A stretch of 64,000 nt of DNA from Helicobacter cynogastricus (GTDB taxonomy: Bacteria; Campylobacterota; Campylobacteria; Campylobacterales; Helicobacteraceae), in contig NZ_FZMQ01000005.1 in assembly GCF_900197855.1 (NCBI RefSeq), forward strand, positions 24,115 to 88,114, read 5' to 3'. The notes under the pieces were generated by a model, which worked only from the letters and a program-made list of their open reading frames with translations, was not told where the DNA came from and ran no database searches. The stretch's first letter is position 1; the number at the start of each line of letters is the position of its first letter. Both the position numbers and the translations under genes were made by a program. Of this stretch, positions 9,167 to 19,186 are shown one piece after another.

Positions 9167-9890
9167 GCAAACCCCCTAGATTAATGCGGATTTTCTTAAT
9201 CACCTCCTTAATAATCTGAGAAATGCGCGATTCGGTTACCCCCAAAATCTCCCGAATTTCACTCAAATTCAACTCTTCAAAAAAATAAAGCTGGATGATG
9301 AGTTGCTCGCGTTCAGACATGGTTTTAAGAATGGCATGGATGTGGGCAATAAGCTCTTCAAATTCAAGTTTTGCGTTGATATTGCGCTGTTCAATGGCGT
9401 TAAACTGCTCATCAATGGGCACGCTCGCATAGATATCTGAAGCCATCTTGGCATCGCGAATTTTGGCAATATCTTCATTAAGTACTGAGGCTAAATAGAC
9501 ATCATCGGGTTCTTGGCCATGCTCGTTATAATACTTAGAAACTTCATGGTCAATTTTTTTAATCAATTTCCTAGAGGCGCGTGAAACAACATCTAAAGAG
9601 CGCAAATAATCTAACATCGCTCCGTTCACGCGGGTTTTAGCATACCCCCAAAAAGAGTCGTTTAAAGAAGTGTCATAGCGGCGCGCTAATTTGATGAGCT
9701 CTTCTGTGCCCACAGAAATCAGATCGTTAAAATCTACACAACTAGGGAGTCGCTCCTTGAGGCGAAAAGCCATCGCACGCACGGCAGGGAGATACTGGAT
9801 CGCTAATGCATCTTGTGAGCTTTGAATTTGGGCATCGTAACTAGACTTTTTGGGCACTCTATTTCTCGTCAAATTCGTAATTATGCACAT
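9159..9890 (-). CDS. fliA: Flagellar sigma factor FliA (sigma-28)
   Basis: A 243-residue sigma-70-family protein for late flagellar genes. Region 2 is visible from YLPAVRAMAFRLKERLP through DLISVGTEELIKLARRYD. Region 4, with the helix-turn-helix GVTESRISQIIKEV, is at the C terminus. The first 30 residues (start MCIITNLTRN) are poorly conserved, and their coding bases overlap the end of the preceding small membrane gene by 32 bases; a start further in is possible. Its place between flhG and fliM is the usual one in Helicobacter. Confidence 0.92.
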   Translation of the reverse strand: MCIITNLTRNRVPKKSSYDAQIQSSQDALAIQYLPAVRAMAFRLKERLPSCVDFNDLISVGTEELIKLARRYDTSLNDSFWGYAKTRVNGAMLDYLRSLDVVSRASRKLIKKIDHEVSKYYNEHGQEPDDVYLASVLNEDIAKIRDAKMASDIYASVPIDEQFNAIEQRNINAKLEFEELIAHIHAILKTMSEREQLIIQLYFFEELNLSEIREILGVTESRISQIIKEVIKKIRINLGGLHG

Positions 9891-10170
9891 ACTTTAACAA
9901 CGCCTCTACCTCTCGTTCTCTTTCTACAAACTCCTTATTAAAGTAGGTAAGACGGCGTTCTAAATCCGCTTTGTTGAGGAATTTTTTGCGCGGATAGATA
10001 AAATTCATAAAGATTGAGGCAAAAAGAAGCATGATCATGTAAAAGCCGGCAGTGGAAACCAAAGTTCCAAAAAGGATATATTCCGGCTCATCAAACTTGA
10101 TTAAAGATAAGACTAGCCCGATAAAAAACCCCCCCACGATGGAAAAATTCACAAAATTTTCAACTTTCAT
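9859..10170 (-). CDS. Small two-helix membrane protein of the flhG-fliA interval (HP1033-like)
   Basis: About 103 residues with two membrane segments (VNFSIVGGFFIGLVLSLI and TAGFYMIMLLFASIFMNFI), then a charged tail with a helical, coiled-coil-like stretch (ADLERRLTYFNKEFVERERE). I chose the ATG at 10170, which has GAGGTGG six bases upstream, over a GTG nine bases earlier. A conserved protein of unknown function sits at this place in H. pylori. Location inside a flagellar operon suggests a motility link, but nothing in the sequence shows what it does. Confidence 0.75.
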   Translation of the reverse strand: MKVENFVNFSIVGGFFIGLVLSLIKFDEPEYILFGTLVSTAGFYMIMLLFASIFMNFIYPRKKFLNKADLERRLTYFNKEFVEREREVEALLKYVHNYEFDEK

Positions 10171-10180
10171 GGTGGCCACC

Positions 10181-11053
10181 TCATAGGTATTTTAATAAAC
10201 GCTTGAAAAACCCAATGAAATTATCCTTAGGTGTTTCTAACACATTGTGTTCCATTTTCATAGTAAGAATCTTGGCTACTTGTTCCATAGTGAAAGAAAA
10301 AGTATTAAAAGGTTCGCTCTTACATAGCAATTTGCGGTTTTTAACCGATTGCTTGAGCGCGTTAGAGTTTTGAATGTAGCCTAGATAATTTAATGTCATA
10401 TGCGGGATATTCTCCTTAGCCACTCGTTGGATACCTGAGAAGATTTGTTTGCTCTTATCAGCCGAGTCGACCATATTAACCAAAACAAAAATATCATCTT
10501 TTGTCTTGGAATTGATCTTGATAGTGGTATAAGCATCTGTGATAGCTGCTGGATCAGAAGTTGTAATCACCACCACACAATCACTAGCACGCAAAAACGC
10601 TTGGGTAAATTCCCCAATGCCTGCCCCTGTATCGATGATCATATAATCAAGATCGTCTAAGACATTTTCTTCATCTACAAAGCTATCTAGGATTTCTTGG
10701 CTAACATACTTAAAAATTTCCTCTCCACTATCTCCGGGCACTAGATAAAAATCTTTCTCGATGGGATAAACCACATCGCTAAAACGCACCTCACCCCGCA
10801 GAGCGTGCAAAATATTCTTATTAGTTTTGATGCCAAAGATAATATCAAGATTGGCCAAACCAATATCTGCATCTAATACTCCAACCTTGTAACCAGCTTT
10901 AAAAAGACTATAACCCAAATTAGCACTGATGGTGCTCTTGCCCACCCCGCCTTTGCCACTTGTAATGGCAATAAACTTTGTTTTGCCCTTCTTGCTAAAA
11001 ATGCTTCTAGGCTCCATGATGTGTTCCAAGCCACTTGCCTGATTTTGAGTCAT
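10181..11053 (-). CDS. flhG: Flagellar number regulator FlhG (MinD-like ATPase, YlxH)
   Basis: A 290-residue MinD/ParA-type ATPase that limits flagellar number together with FlhF. The deviant Walker A GKGGVGKS is at residues 33-40, the A' region GVLDADIGLANLD follows, and the switch motif MIIDTGAGIGEF is central. The C terminus is rich in hydrophobic and basic residues (NFIGFFKRLLKYL), consistent with an amphipathic membrane-targeting helix as in MinD. It overlaps the flhF stop by four bases and is followed by the HP1033-like gene. Confidence 0.92.
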   Translation of the reverse strand: MTQNQASGLEHIMEPRSIFSKKGKTKFIAITSGKGGVGKSTISANLGYSLFKAGYKVGVLDADIGLANLDIIFGIKTNKNILHALRGEVRFSDVVYPIEKDFYLVPGDSGEEIFKYVSQEILDSFVDEENVLDDLDYMIIDTGAGIGEFTQAFLRASDCVVVITTSDPAAITDAYTTIKINSKTKDDIFVLVNMVDSADKSKQIFSGIQRVAKENIPHMTLNYLGYIQNSNALKQSVKNRKLLCKSEPFNTFSFTMEQVAKILTMKMEHNVLETPKDNFIGFFKRLLKYL

Positions 11054-12381
11054 GTCTGTGTCCTATTTGGGTGGGTGAATCCATCTAACATGCAATCTAC
11101 TAGGTAGTCATTACTAGCCACTAGCAGATCCATAGGCACTTCCTGTCCAATACAAAGGTAACTAATGGGTTTTTTGCTCTCATAAACCAAAGAAAAAAGA
11201 TTGCCAAATCCCTGACTCTCATCTAGCTTAGTAAAAATCAAGCTATCTATATCTAGGGGGCTAAAGGCGTTATAAATGTCCTTTAAATCCTCATATTTAG
11301 TGGTCAGAGAAAGCACTAAAGTTGTGTCAATTTTGTAGCCATTTTGTGTAAATTTTTTTAGGGCTTCAATTTTCTTTTTATCGCGTTGAGAATGCCCCGT
11401 TGTGTCAATCAGCACCACATCGCAGTATTCTAAAGCTTTCATCTCCTTAGTAAAATCCTCAGAATCCATCACGGTTTCAATGCTAATTTTCATCTTTTTA
11501 GCATACCAATTAAGTTGTTCTACCGCTCCAATGCGATATGTGTCTAAGGTGAGAATCCCCACTTTATATTTTTTGTCCAATAACTTAGAATAGCGCGCGG
11601 CCAGTTTTGCTAGGGTTGTGGTTTTGCCCACTCCAGTGGGCCCTACTAGCATTAAAATCTTTTTATAGTTAGGGTCTAAACTTTCATGGCGACAATAGAT
11701 CATCTTGCGCAAGACTTCTCTAAAATAACGCTTCACCGTTACAGAGTTTTCGCGCATCTTCACAGGCATCAACTCCAAGCTCAAACGCATGATTTCATCT
11801 AGATGCATTTTGTGCATGCCACTATTTTTAGCCAAACGATAGATTTCCGCAAACTCATGCGGAATGACAAAATTTTGCCCCTTTTCCTCACTCCAAACCA
11901 TGTTTTGGATGAGCTTAAGATTGTCGTTAATTTTATTGAGCTCACCCTTCAAAGAGTGCAACCCCACACTATCTTTATCTTTTTTGACAGGAGGAGGGGG
12001 TTCTTTAAAATTATCCTCTAACTCGCGTGCCTGCGTGGGCGGAGGGGTGGGAGCAGGAGGAGGTGCAGACACTCCTGCAAGCCTGCGCATTTCTTCAAGA
12101 GTCTTAGAAAGTTCGATACTCACTTCTTCTTTGAGAGGAGCAGGAGGCTCAGGGGTGCGCACTTGCCGTGCACTATCCAAGCGTTCTTGCATATTATTGC
12201 TTTTTTTAGGCTCTTCTGGAGGCTTGTCCACAGCCACAACCACCTCATAAAGACCGGGTTCTGTAAGACTCTTTTTGCGAATCTCCTGGGCTTTTACAAC
12301 CAAAGCATTATGCCCATGTTCACTTTGAGCACGCTTCAAGGCTTCGGCCGTTGTTTCTCCACTATAAGTATAAAGTTTCAT
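11050..12381 (-). CDS. flhF: Signal-recognition-type GTPase FlhF
   Basis: FlhF, 443 residues, is an SRP-like GTPase that places the flagellum at the pole. The N-terminal domain starts [15 protein letters not shown]; a proline-rich, charged linker runs from roughly residue 53 to 135; the NG domain has Walker A GPTGVGKT at 247-254 and the G3-like DTTGH further on. I start it at the ATG at 12381, which overlaps the folK stop (ATGA), because family members begin at this MK-YTY motif. An upstream in-frame start at 12444 would add 21 residues that code for folK in another frame. Confidence 0.92.
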   Translation of the reverse strand: MKLYTYSGETTAEALKRAQSEHGHNALVVKAQEIRKKSLTEPGLYEVVVAVDKPPEEPKKSNNMQERLDSARQVRTPEPPAPLKEEVSIELSKTLEEMRRLAGVSAPPPAPTPPPTQARELEDNFKEPPPPVKKDKDSVGLHSLKGELNKINDNLKLIQNMVWSEEKGQNFVIPHEFAEIYRLAKNSGMHKMHLDEIMRLSLELMPVKMRENSVTVKRYFREVLRKMIYCRHESLDPNYKKILMLVGPTGVGKTTTLAKLAARYSKLLDKKYKVGILTLDTYRIGAVEQLNWYAKKMKISIETVMDSEDFTKEMKALEYCDVVLIDTTGHSQRDKKKIEALKKFTQNGYKIDTTLVLSLTTKYEDLKDIYNAFSPLDIDSLIFTKLDESQGFGNLFSLVYESKKPISYLCIGQEVPMDLLVASNDYLVDCMLDGFTHPNRTQT

Positions 12382-12923
12382 GCTGGCCCCCAAATGGCAT
12401 GTTGCAGGTTGAGAGGAATCAATACAGAGGCGCGTTGATTCCATTGTGGATGAGGTAGAGTGAGATAAGCTTGTCTGTAAACCATACGATTAAAAAAAAG
12501 CAGATCGATATCAAGAGTTCTAGGGGCATTTTTAAAGGGGCGTTTGCGCTCTCTACCCCAACGGCGTTCTAAATAAAAAAGCATGCTAAAAAGTTGACGA
12601 ATGCCTAAAGGTGTTTGAAAAGAGAGGGTGGCATTAGTAAAATCTTTTTGATTTGTGTAGCCAAAGGCAGGATTGATATAAAGAGGTGAAGAGTATAATC
12701 TTGAAACTAGCCGATGGCGTGCCAACCACTTCCACAAGGCCAAAAAAACCTTTTTAGAATCGCCCACATTACTCCCTATTCCTAAAGTTACTGCATTCCT
12801 AAACGCATGGGTACGCCCACACCACCCCGGAAAACAAGAGGTGTAAACAAGCCTACCCCGATCCTTACAGCACTGCGGCTTTAGAATTTTGCACCACCAC
12901 GAGGTCTTCAATGCGTACTCCAT
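12378..12923 (-). CDS. folK: HPPK, 7,8-dihydro-6-hydroxymethylpterin pyrophosphokinase
   Basis: FolK transfers pyrophosphate from ATP to 6-hydroxymethyl-dihydropterin in folate synthesis. The diagnostic motifs are GIGSNVGD near the N terminus and the acidic Mg-binding [12 protein letters not shown] near the C terminus, with [16 protein letters not shown] after it. The start is uncertain: between the pepQ stop (12865) and the first conserved motif there is no ATG, GTG or TTG in frame, so translation must begin inside pepQ. I use the ATG at 12923; a TTG at 12977 is the alternative. The last bases overlap the flhF start. Confidence 0.8.
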   Translation of the reverse strand: MEYALKTSWWCKILKPQCCKDRGRLVYTSCFPGWCGRTHAFRNAVTLGIGSNVGDSKKVFLALWKWLARHRLVSRLYSSPLYINPAFGYTNQKDFTNATLSFQTPLGIRQLFSMLFYLERRWGRERKRPFKNAPRTLDIDLLFFNRMVYRQAYLTLPHPQWNQRASVLIPLNLQHAIWGPA

Positions 12924-13890
12924 ATCTACCCGGAATATAGATACCCGGTTCGATAGAAAAGACCATGCCATCTTCAATCACTATATCGCTACGGGCCGAA
13001 ATAAAGGGCAATTCATGAATGTCTAATCCAATGCCATGCCCGGTGCTATGAGAAAAAAACTCTCCATACCCACTTTCTGCAATTACGCCGCGCGCGATCG
13101 CATCGATTTGCTTACCAGTCATGCCAGCTCTAAGACGCTCGATAGTGCTCTCTTGAGCCTTGCGCACAACATCATAAATTTTTTGCAATTCCTTGTCTTT
13201 AAAACGCTGATCTTTGCTAAAACTAAAATCTGCTTCTTCAAAAAAGGCCGTGCGGGTGCGATCGGCACAATAACGCTTATATTTAATTCCCATATCTGCT
13301 AAGAAGAGATCCCCGTGCTTAAGATGCACGCTTGGACTAGGCAGAGCATGTGGTTTGGCAGCATTAGTATTGATTGCTACGATGGGCTCAAAACTTAAAT
13401 CAAGTTCCCCTAGTCGCGTCAAAAACTCTTTGCTTTTGAATTGCAAATGGCGTTCGCTCTGTCCCTCCGCATTAACAAGATACTTGGCAAACTCCTCGAA
13501 GGCAGACACATTAAGTTGTTGGGCGCGCTTGAGCAAAGCGATCTCTTGTTCACTCTTGATTAGACGCTTTTTTCTATGGTAATCTGCCATGCCTACTAAC
13601 TTCGTGTCTGGCAAACCCGCCAAGAGTCGTTCATGCGCTTGCACACTGATTTGGTTTTTGTCAAAATAAAGTTGTGAAGTTTTGCGTGCCAATGCAAGCA
13701 CACTTGCCCACAGATCGGAGGATTCTAGCACTTCCACTCCCGCGCGCACATTTTGGCGCGCCTCTAGGGTGTAGCGCGCGTCCGTGATAAAAAAGGCGCG
13801 ATCCTCTAGTTGCAAAAAGATGCCATGATCACAACTATAGCCACACTCAAAATATTGAGCGTTCTCATCTGTGCTGAAGTGTGCTTCCAC
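12865..13890 (-). CDS. pepQ: M24-family metallopeptidase, Xaa-Pro aminopeptidase
   Basis: A 341-residue creatinase/prolidase-fold peptidase that would cleave X-Pro peptides in the cytoplasm. The five metal ligands of M24 enzymes are recognisable: two Asp ([16 protein letters not shown]), His ([13 protein letters not shown]), Glu ([10 protein letters not shown]) and Glu (GVRIEDLV). The N-terminal 120 residues form the usual non-catalytic creatinase-N domain. The start appears to be the GTG at 13890, three bases after the aroQ stop, with AGGG from the end of aroQ as the ribosome site. The 3' end overlaps folK. Confidence 0.85.
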   Translation of the reverse strand: MEAHFSTDENAQYFECGYSCDHGIFLQLEDRAFFITDARYTLEARQNVRAGVEVLESSDLWASVLALARKTSQLYFDKNQISVQAHERLLAGLPDTKLVGMADYHRKKRLIKSEQEIALLKRAQQLNVSAFEEFAKYLVNAEGQSERHLQFKSKEFLTRLGELDLSFEPIVAINTNAAKPHALPSPSVHLKHGDLFLADMGIKYKRYCADRTRTAFFEEADFSFSKDQRFKDKELQKIYDVVRKAQESTIERLRAGMTGKQIDAIARGVIAESGYGEFFSHSTGHGIGLDIHELPFISARSDIVIEDGMVFSIEPGIYIPGRYGVRIEDLVVVQNSKAAVL

Positions 13891-13893
13891 GCC

Positions 13894-14382
13894 CTAACCC
13901 TGATCTTGAGGAATGGCCTGCGCTTGGTTCTCTTTGATCATCTTAAGCTCGGCCAAAATCTGCATCATCGCAATCAAAGCCACATGGTAACCAAAAGCCC
14001 CAAAACCTGTAATTACACCCGCACTCACAGCCCCAGTGTAGCTAGTTTTCCTGAACTCTTCGCGGCCAAAAATATTGCTCAAATGCACTTCAATCACGGG
14101 CATATCTGCAAGCATGATTGCATCGGCAATGGCTACAGAAGTGTGTGAAAATGCTCCTGAATTAATGATAATCCCCTCAAAATCACTCCCTACGCATTCT
14201 TGAATACGATCGATGATTTCACCCTCAAAATTTGTTTGAAAAAATTCTAACTCGAGATTGTTTTGTTTGGCAAAAGTTTCCATGTTTTCATGGATTTGAT
14301 CTAGGGTAATAGGTCCATAGATTCTAGGGTCTCTATGTCCTAGCATATTCAAATTAGGTCCCTGTATCACCAAAATTTTCAT
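13894..14382 (-). CDS. aroQ: Type II 3-dehydroquinate dehydratase
   Basis: A 162-residue enzyme of the shikimate pathway that dehydrates 3-dehydroquinate. The type II signatures QGPNLNMLG, the catalytic tyrosine in PRIYG, NSGAFSHTS and EVHLSNIFGREEFR are all present. AAGGAG precedes the ATG at 14382. It is the first gene of the leftward aroQ-to-fliY run, and the TGCTATAAT promoter 36 bases upstream probably serves the whole run. Confidence 0.95.
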   Translation of the reverse strand: MKILVIQGPNLNMLGHRDPRIYGPITLDQIHENMETFAKQNNLELEFFQTNFEGEIIDRIQECVGSDFEGIIINSGAFSHTSVAIADAIMLADMPVIEVHLSNIFGREEFRKTSYTGAVSAGVITGFGAFGYHVALIAMMQILAELKMIKENQAQAIPQDQG

Positions 14383-14417
14383 TAAAACTCCTTGTAGTAG
14401 CTTGTAGTAGATAGTAG

Positions 14418-14426
14418 ATTATAGCA
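14418..14426 (-). promoter_or_regulatory. Extended -10 promoter of the aroQ-pepQ-folK-flhF-flhG-fliA-fliM-fliY operon
   Basis: On the minus strand this reads TGCTATAAT, a perfect extended -10 for Helicobacter sigma-80, 36 bases before the aroQ ATG. The genes downstream abut or overlap for 7 kb with no other obvious promoter gap. A TTGTAGTAG sequence is repeated twice in the leader. Confidence 0.7.
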
Positions 14427-14429
14427 CAA

Positions 14430-16067
14430 TTAGAGTCTGAAATTGTGCACGATCTTTTGAAGGTTTTGTGCGGTGAGCTCTAAGGCACTGATTTCTTGGC
14501 TGTTTGAGCTCATAGAAGTGGCTACTTCTTGCGCAATGTGTGCGATGCTGTTGATCTCACTGGCGATACGAGCGATGTCTTGATATTGACCCTTTGAATG
14601 CACTACAACGCTTTTGGCATCCTCTAAAGAGCTGGTTGCTTTGTTATAAATGGCTTCTAGGGCACAAGAAGCTTGGTTGGCATACTCTTGACTTTTATCA
14701 ATCTCAGAACCCATGCTCTCTATGCTAGAGACTGATTTGCGAGTCTCATTTTGTATCAGCTTGATAACCTGATCGATTTCTTGGGTTGCATTGGTGGTGT
14801 GTTCAGCTAATTTGCGGATTTCATCAGCGACCACCGCAAAACCGCGCCCATGTTCGCCTGCGCGTGCGGCCTCTATGGCTGCATTGAGCGCAAGCAAATT
14901 AGTCTGATCGGCAATACCCTGTATGAGTTCAGCACTATGACCAATATTTTGAGCATGCTGGTCTAAAGAGTGAATCTGCTCTGCACTTTCAGAAGCCCGC
15001 TGAGTAATGAGTGCCATCCCTTGAGCCGTATTTTGTACGGCCTCTTTACCCTTTTGACTCAACTCCACACTTTGCAAAGAGTTTTCTTCTGTTTGAGCAA
15101 TGATTGTGCTCACACCATCAATGCTTTTTTGCAAATGCTCCATTGTCTTGATGAGCTCGGCTGTCATATTTTCTTGTTTTGTAGCATTTTCTTGAGAGAT
15201 ACGAGAAAACTCTGAGGCTTGGGTGGATTTTTGGAAAATATCCATAGAGGATTGACGGATTTCTTGAATGATAGTTACCATAGATGTTTGCATGTGCTTA
15301 ATTGCATCTAGGGCACTTCTCTTAAACTTGGTATGTATTTGATTAGAAAGATCGCCTTTGGCAATCGTGCTAATGATCTCTTTAATAAAGACGGGTTCAG
15401 CTCCCAAAGAGGCGTTCACATCACGCACTACGGCAAAGGCAATTCCCAATCCGATTACAAACACAATAAGAGTCAAACTCACCATTAGATAACTAAAATC
15501 TCTTGTGATACTTCTAGCTTTTGCTGTGAGGCGTTTGTTAAGCTCCTCTTCATGATCGATAAAGGCATTGATAGAGGCGAGCCACTTGACAATATTTTGT
15601 GCTAGACCTTGTTGCAAAAAATCTGCAACATGAACATTGCCAGCAAGCTTAAGATCAATAAGTTTATTGATTTGAGGTAGAGCTACAGCCTCAATGCCAT
15701 TAATGGTTGCATAGAGACTCCTTTCTTGGTTACTGATATGGTTGGGAAAATGATTGAACATCACTTCCATTAACTTCTTAGCTTCTTGGTAATCCCCATG
15801 GAGTTTACGAATCAAGGCGATTTGTACCTCCAACATCTCTTTATCTTGCGTGATCACTACATCGCGCACAGCGATAGCGCGATCGTGCACACTGCCACGC
15901 ATATTGATAGTGTAGCGTTGTTTTACGGCATTATAGTCAGTAATTTCTGTCAAGGTCTGGTTAATGGCACGCACACGAATCACCCCCACGACGCTCAAGA
16001 TCACCATCAAAACGATGACGATTCCAAAACCCCCATAAAGCTTTTGGGACATCTTTAATCTATGCAT
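14430..16067 (-). CDS. Transmembrane methyl-accepting chemotaxis protein (4HB-type sensor)
   Basis: A 545-residue chemoreceptor. Membrane segment 1 is at about residues 12-32 ([17 protein letters not shown]). The periplasmic part of about 160 residues is helical and looks like a four-helix-bundle sensor (4HB_MCP). Membrane segment 2 is near 193-215 ([18 protein letters not shown]), then a HAMP region and the signalling hairpin with [15 protein letters not shown] and [17 protein letters not shown]. The ATG at 16067 has AAGGTGG upstream; an internal ATG five codons on is possible. The ligand is unknown. It lies between aroQ and the hpaA paralogue on the same strand, 28 bases from the latter. 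Confidence 0.9.
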   Translation of the reverse strand: MHRLKMSQKLYGGFGIVIVLMVILSVVGVIRVRAINQTLTEITDYNAVKQRYTINMRGSVHDRAIAVRDVVITQDKEMLEVQIALIRKLHGDYQEAKKLMEVMFNHFPNHISNQERSLYATINGIEAVALPQINKLIDLKLAGNVHVADFLQQGLAQNIVKWLASINAFIDHEEELNKRLTAKARSITRDFSYLMVSLTLIVFVIGLGIAFAVVRDVNASLGAEPVFIKEIISTIAKGDLSNQIHTKFKRSALDAIKHMQTSMVTIIQEIRQSSMDIFQKSTQASEFSRISQENATKQENMTAELIKTMEHLQKSIDGVSTIIAQTEENSLQSVELSQKGKEAVQNTAQGMALITQRASESAEQIHSLDQHAQNIGHSAELIQGIADQTNLLALNAAIEAARAGEHGRGFAVVADEIRKLAEHTTNATQEIDQVIKLIQNETRKSVSSIESMGSEIDKSQEYANQASCALEAIYNKATSSLEDAKSVVVHSKGQYQDIARIASEINSIAHIAQEVATSMSSNSQEISALELTAQNLQKIVHNFRL

Positions 16068-16095
16068 CTCACCACCTTAAACACAATAGCAAGGC

Positions 16096-16863
16096 CTATT
16101 TTTTAATCTTTTCTATGGCATTCCTATAGCGATTGATATTGGCATCCGTGAGCTCCGTAACCAGTTTTTGCATCACCTTTGCGTATATGTCGTTGAGAAT
16201 TTTACGAATTGCGTCATCTTTGTCTTTAATTAATTGCTTAGGATCAACTTGAGGGACTTGATCTCCATGGTAGCTATAGGTATGCGTAGTGGCCTGATCA
16301 TTGCCTACATCCACACCAAAATTATGGATGATACGCCCTGTTTCAGGTTCAAAAAAATTAAACCAAACTGATCCGGAACTTTGATCAACCATCACATCCA
16401 AATCCTGCTTAGCTGGATCGCTAGTGTTCATTTTTACATCTTCTAAAACACCCACCCAACCGCTTAAATTTAAAACCGCCCAAGTCTTGCGTTTTTCTTC
16501 GGCTGTAAGGGCATCCTTGCTAGTAAAGCGCAAAACTTGATAACCGCGCTTTTGAAAGATTTCTTGTATCTGATTTAACAGGGCATCCTGAAATTTTTGA
16601 ACATAGGGCTTGAGATTGTCGCTTACTTGCATGTGTGGAGCTAGCAAGCCCACAAAGCGGTTATTGATGGGCTCTTGGACAATATTAATAGGATAATTAA
16701 AATCTAAGAGCGTGTCGCCTACAATAGATTTAGGAGGTTTAGGCTTTTCTTGAGCACTAAGGGTACTGGAAGGCTGGGTAGTTTGCACATTCGGACCGGC
16801 GAGCAAAACCCCACAACCCCCCAATAATACCCATGAAAGCCAAACCTTCAGTTTTTTGCACAC
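16096..16863 (-). CDS. HpaA-family lipoprotein (neuraminyllactose-binding haemagglutinin paralogue)
   Basis: A 255-residue exported protein. The N terminus KKLKVWLSWVLLGGC is a lipoprotein signal with the lipobox LGGC (C17). The C-terminal third (RKILNDIYAKVMQKLVTEL, then INRYRNAIEKIKK) resembles HpaA of H. pylori. The KRTIQK stretch once proposed as the sialic-acid-binding motif of HpaA is not present, so sialyl-lactose binding should not be assumed. Translation starts at a GTG at 16863 with AGGAG six bases upstream, and a TGCTATAAT promoter lies just before that. The chemoreceptor gene follows on the same strand. Confidence 0.75.
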   Translation of the reverse strand: MCKKLKVWLSWVLLGGCGVLLAGPNVQTTQPSSTLSAQEKPKPPKSIVGDTLLDFNYPINIVQEPINNRFVGLLAPHMQVSDNLKPYVQKFQDALLNQIQEIFQKRGYQVLRFTSKDALTAEEKRKTWAVLNLSGWVGVLEDVKMNTSDPAKQDLDVMVDQSSGSVWFNFFEPETGRIIHNFGVDVGNDQATTHTYSYHGDQVPQVDPKQLIKDKDDAIRKILNDIYAKVMQKLVTELTDANINRYRNAIEKIKK

Positions 16864-16889
16864 AATAAACTCCTAAAAAATAGTGCATA

Positions 16890-16898
16890 ATTATAGCA
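16890..16898 (-). promoter_or_regulatory. Extended -10 promoter of the hpaA paralogue
   Basis: On the minus strand it reads TGCTATAAT, a perfect extended -10, about 27 bases before the GTG start. The implied leader is short (near 20 bases). This is one of the cleanest promoters in the window. Confidence 0.7.
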
Positions 16899-16938
16899 TG
16901 GTAATCCAAATATCCCCCCTCAAATTCTCATCTTCGTT

Positions 16939-17919
16939 CTAAATTGGTAATACGCGGATGTGTTCGTCTAAATGCTCTTGCAACACCCCTTCAATGGCAA
17001 ATAAAGTCCCTGTAGTCGCGCTAGCACACCCATCGCACGCGCCCATATAGCGAATATACACATCCACGAAGCCCCCACCTTCTTTAATATCCAAAACTTC
17101 TAAATTTCCTCCATCCATCATGAGCATGGGACGAATATGCAGATCAATAGCGTTATCAATGGCTTTCACTTTTTGCACCATTGTCATGTCTGCAAAGGCC
17201 AAATCCCCACTCAAGGATTTTTGCGCCTTATCTTTGAGCTCTTGCTCGGCCATCTCTGCGCGCACATCTCTTAAAATGTCCACCAAATAATGCTCCCTAG
17301 CTTCATGCCCACCGGGTTTAACACAACTCTTGCAAAAGCCTCCCGCTTTGGTGTATTGGGTAATTTCCTCCACACTTTTGAGATCATTAAGGCGAATCAC
17401 CTCTTTAATTGTACCTAAGCTCACCCGCGCGCATTCACAAACGATGATTTCACTTTCAAAATCCTCTGGGTTTTTGCCCAAATATTGTCCAGCCGCTTGC
17501 TTGATCACATCATAAGCCATCACCGAGCAGTGCATTTTTTGCCCGGGCACAGCAGGCACATCGGGGTGATCTCTTAAACCGCGTTCCACATCTAAATTTG
17601 TGATTTTGACGGCATCTTGTACGCGTTTGCCCAAACAGAGTTCGACCATCATATCCGAGCTAGCAATCGCCGTACCACAGCCAAAGCTCTTAAATTTCGC
17701 ATCTATAATTTGATCGGTTTTGGGATCGACTAACCAATACAGGCGCACTGCATCCCCACACGCCTCCGCACCATAATCGGCAACAATGAGTTTAGCCCCC
17801 CTAGCCTGTGCCTCTTCCTCCGTAATAACCCCTAAATGTGTGGGATTGTCCATGCGTCTACTGACTTCTTTAGAATACGCATCCCACAAAGCCCCACCCA
17901 GTAAATTATTCTTTGCCAT
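16939..17919 (-). CDS. nifU: Fe-S cluster scaffold NifU
   Basis: A 326-residue three-part NifU. The N-terminal IscU-like domain has the cluster cysteines in SFGCGTAIASSDMM and related positions. A central [2Fe-2S] BFD-like ferredoxin domain is seen in IIVCECARVS and GGFCKSCVKPGG. The C-terminal Nfu domain ends with MGACDGCASAT (CxxC). Clusters are built here from sulfur given by NifS, whose gene lies 11 bases upstream on the same strand. Helicobacters use this NIF pair in place of the ISC system for general Fe-S assembly. Confidence 0.95.
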   Translation of the reverse strand: MAKNNLLGGALWDAYSKEVSRRMDNPTHLGVITEEEAQARGAKLIVADYGAEACGDAVRLYWLVDPKTDQIIDAKFKSFGCGTAIASSDMMVELCLGKRVQDAVKITNLDVERGLRDHPDVPAVPGQKMHCSVMAYDVIKQAAGQYLGKNPEDFESEIIVCECARVSLGTIKEVIRLNDLKSVEEITQYTKAGGFCKSCVKPGGHEAREHYLVDILRDVRAEMAEQELKDKAQKSLSGDLAFADMTMVQKVKAIDNAIDLHIRPMLMMDGGNLEVLDIKEGGGFVDVYIRYMGACDGCASATTGTLFAIEGVLQEHLDEHIRVLPI

Positions 17920-17930
17920 GTGATCTCCTT

Positions 17931-19106
<1,176 letters not shown>

Positions 19107-19186
19107 CTAAAAGAAAGATAGAGTTTGGATATGCAAAAATCATTTTCATATTAAAGTGGATATACCACGCTATCCTTTGGCCAATC

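Noticed and set aside
11864..12250. A 128-residue open frame opposite flhF
   Set aside because: It is an antisense shadow of the proline-rich linker of flhF, with low-complexity Gly/Ser repeats and no ribosome site.
12378..12977. folK starting at the TTG at 12977
   Set aside because: It would extend far into pepQ and adds residues with no family similarity. The ATG at 12923 is kept as the provisional start, though neither is certain.
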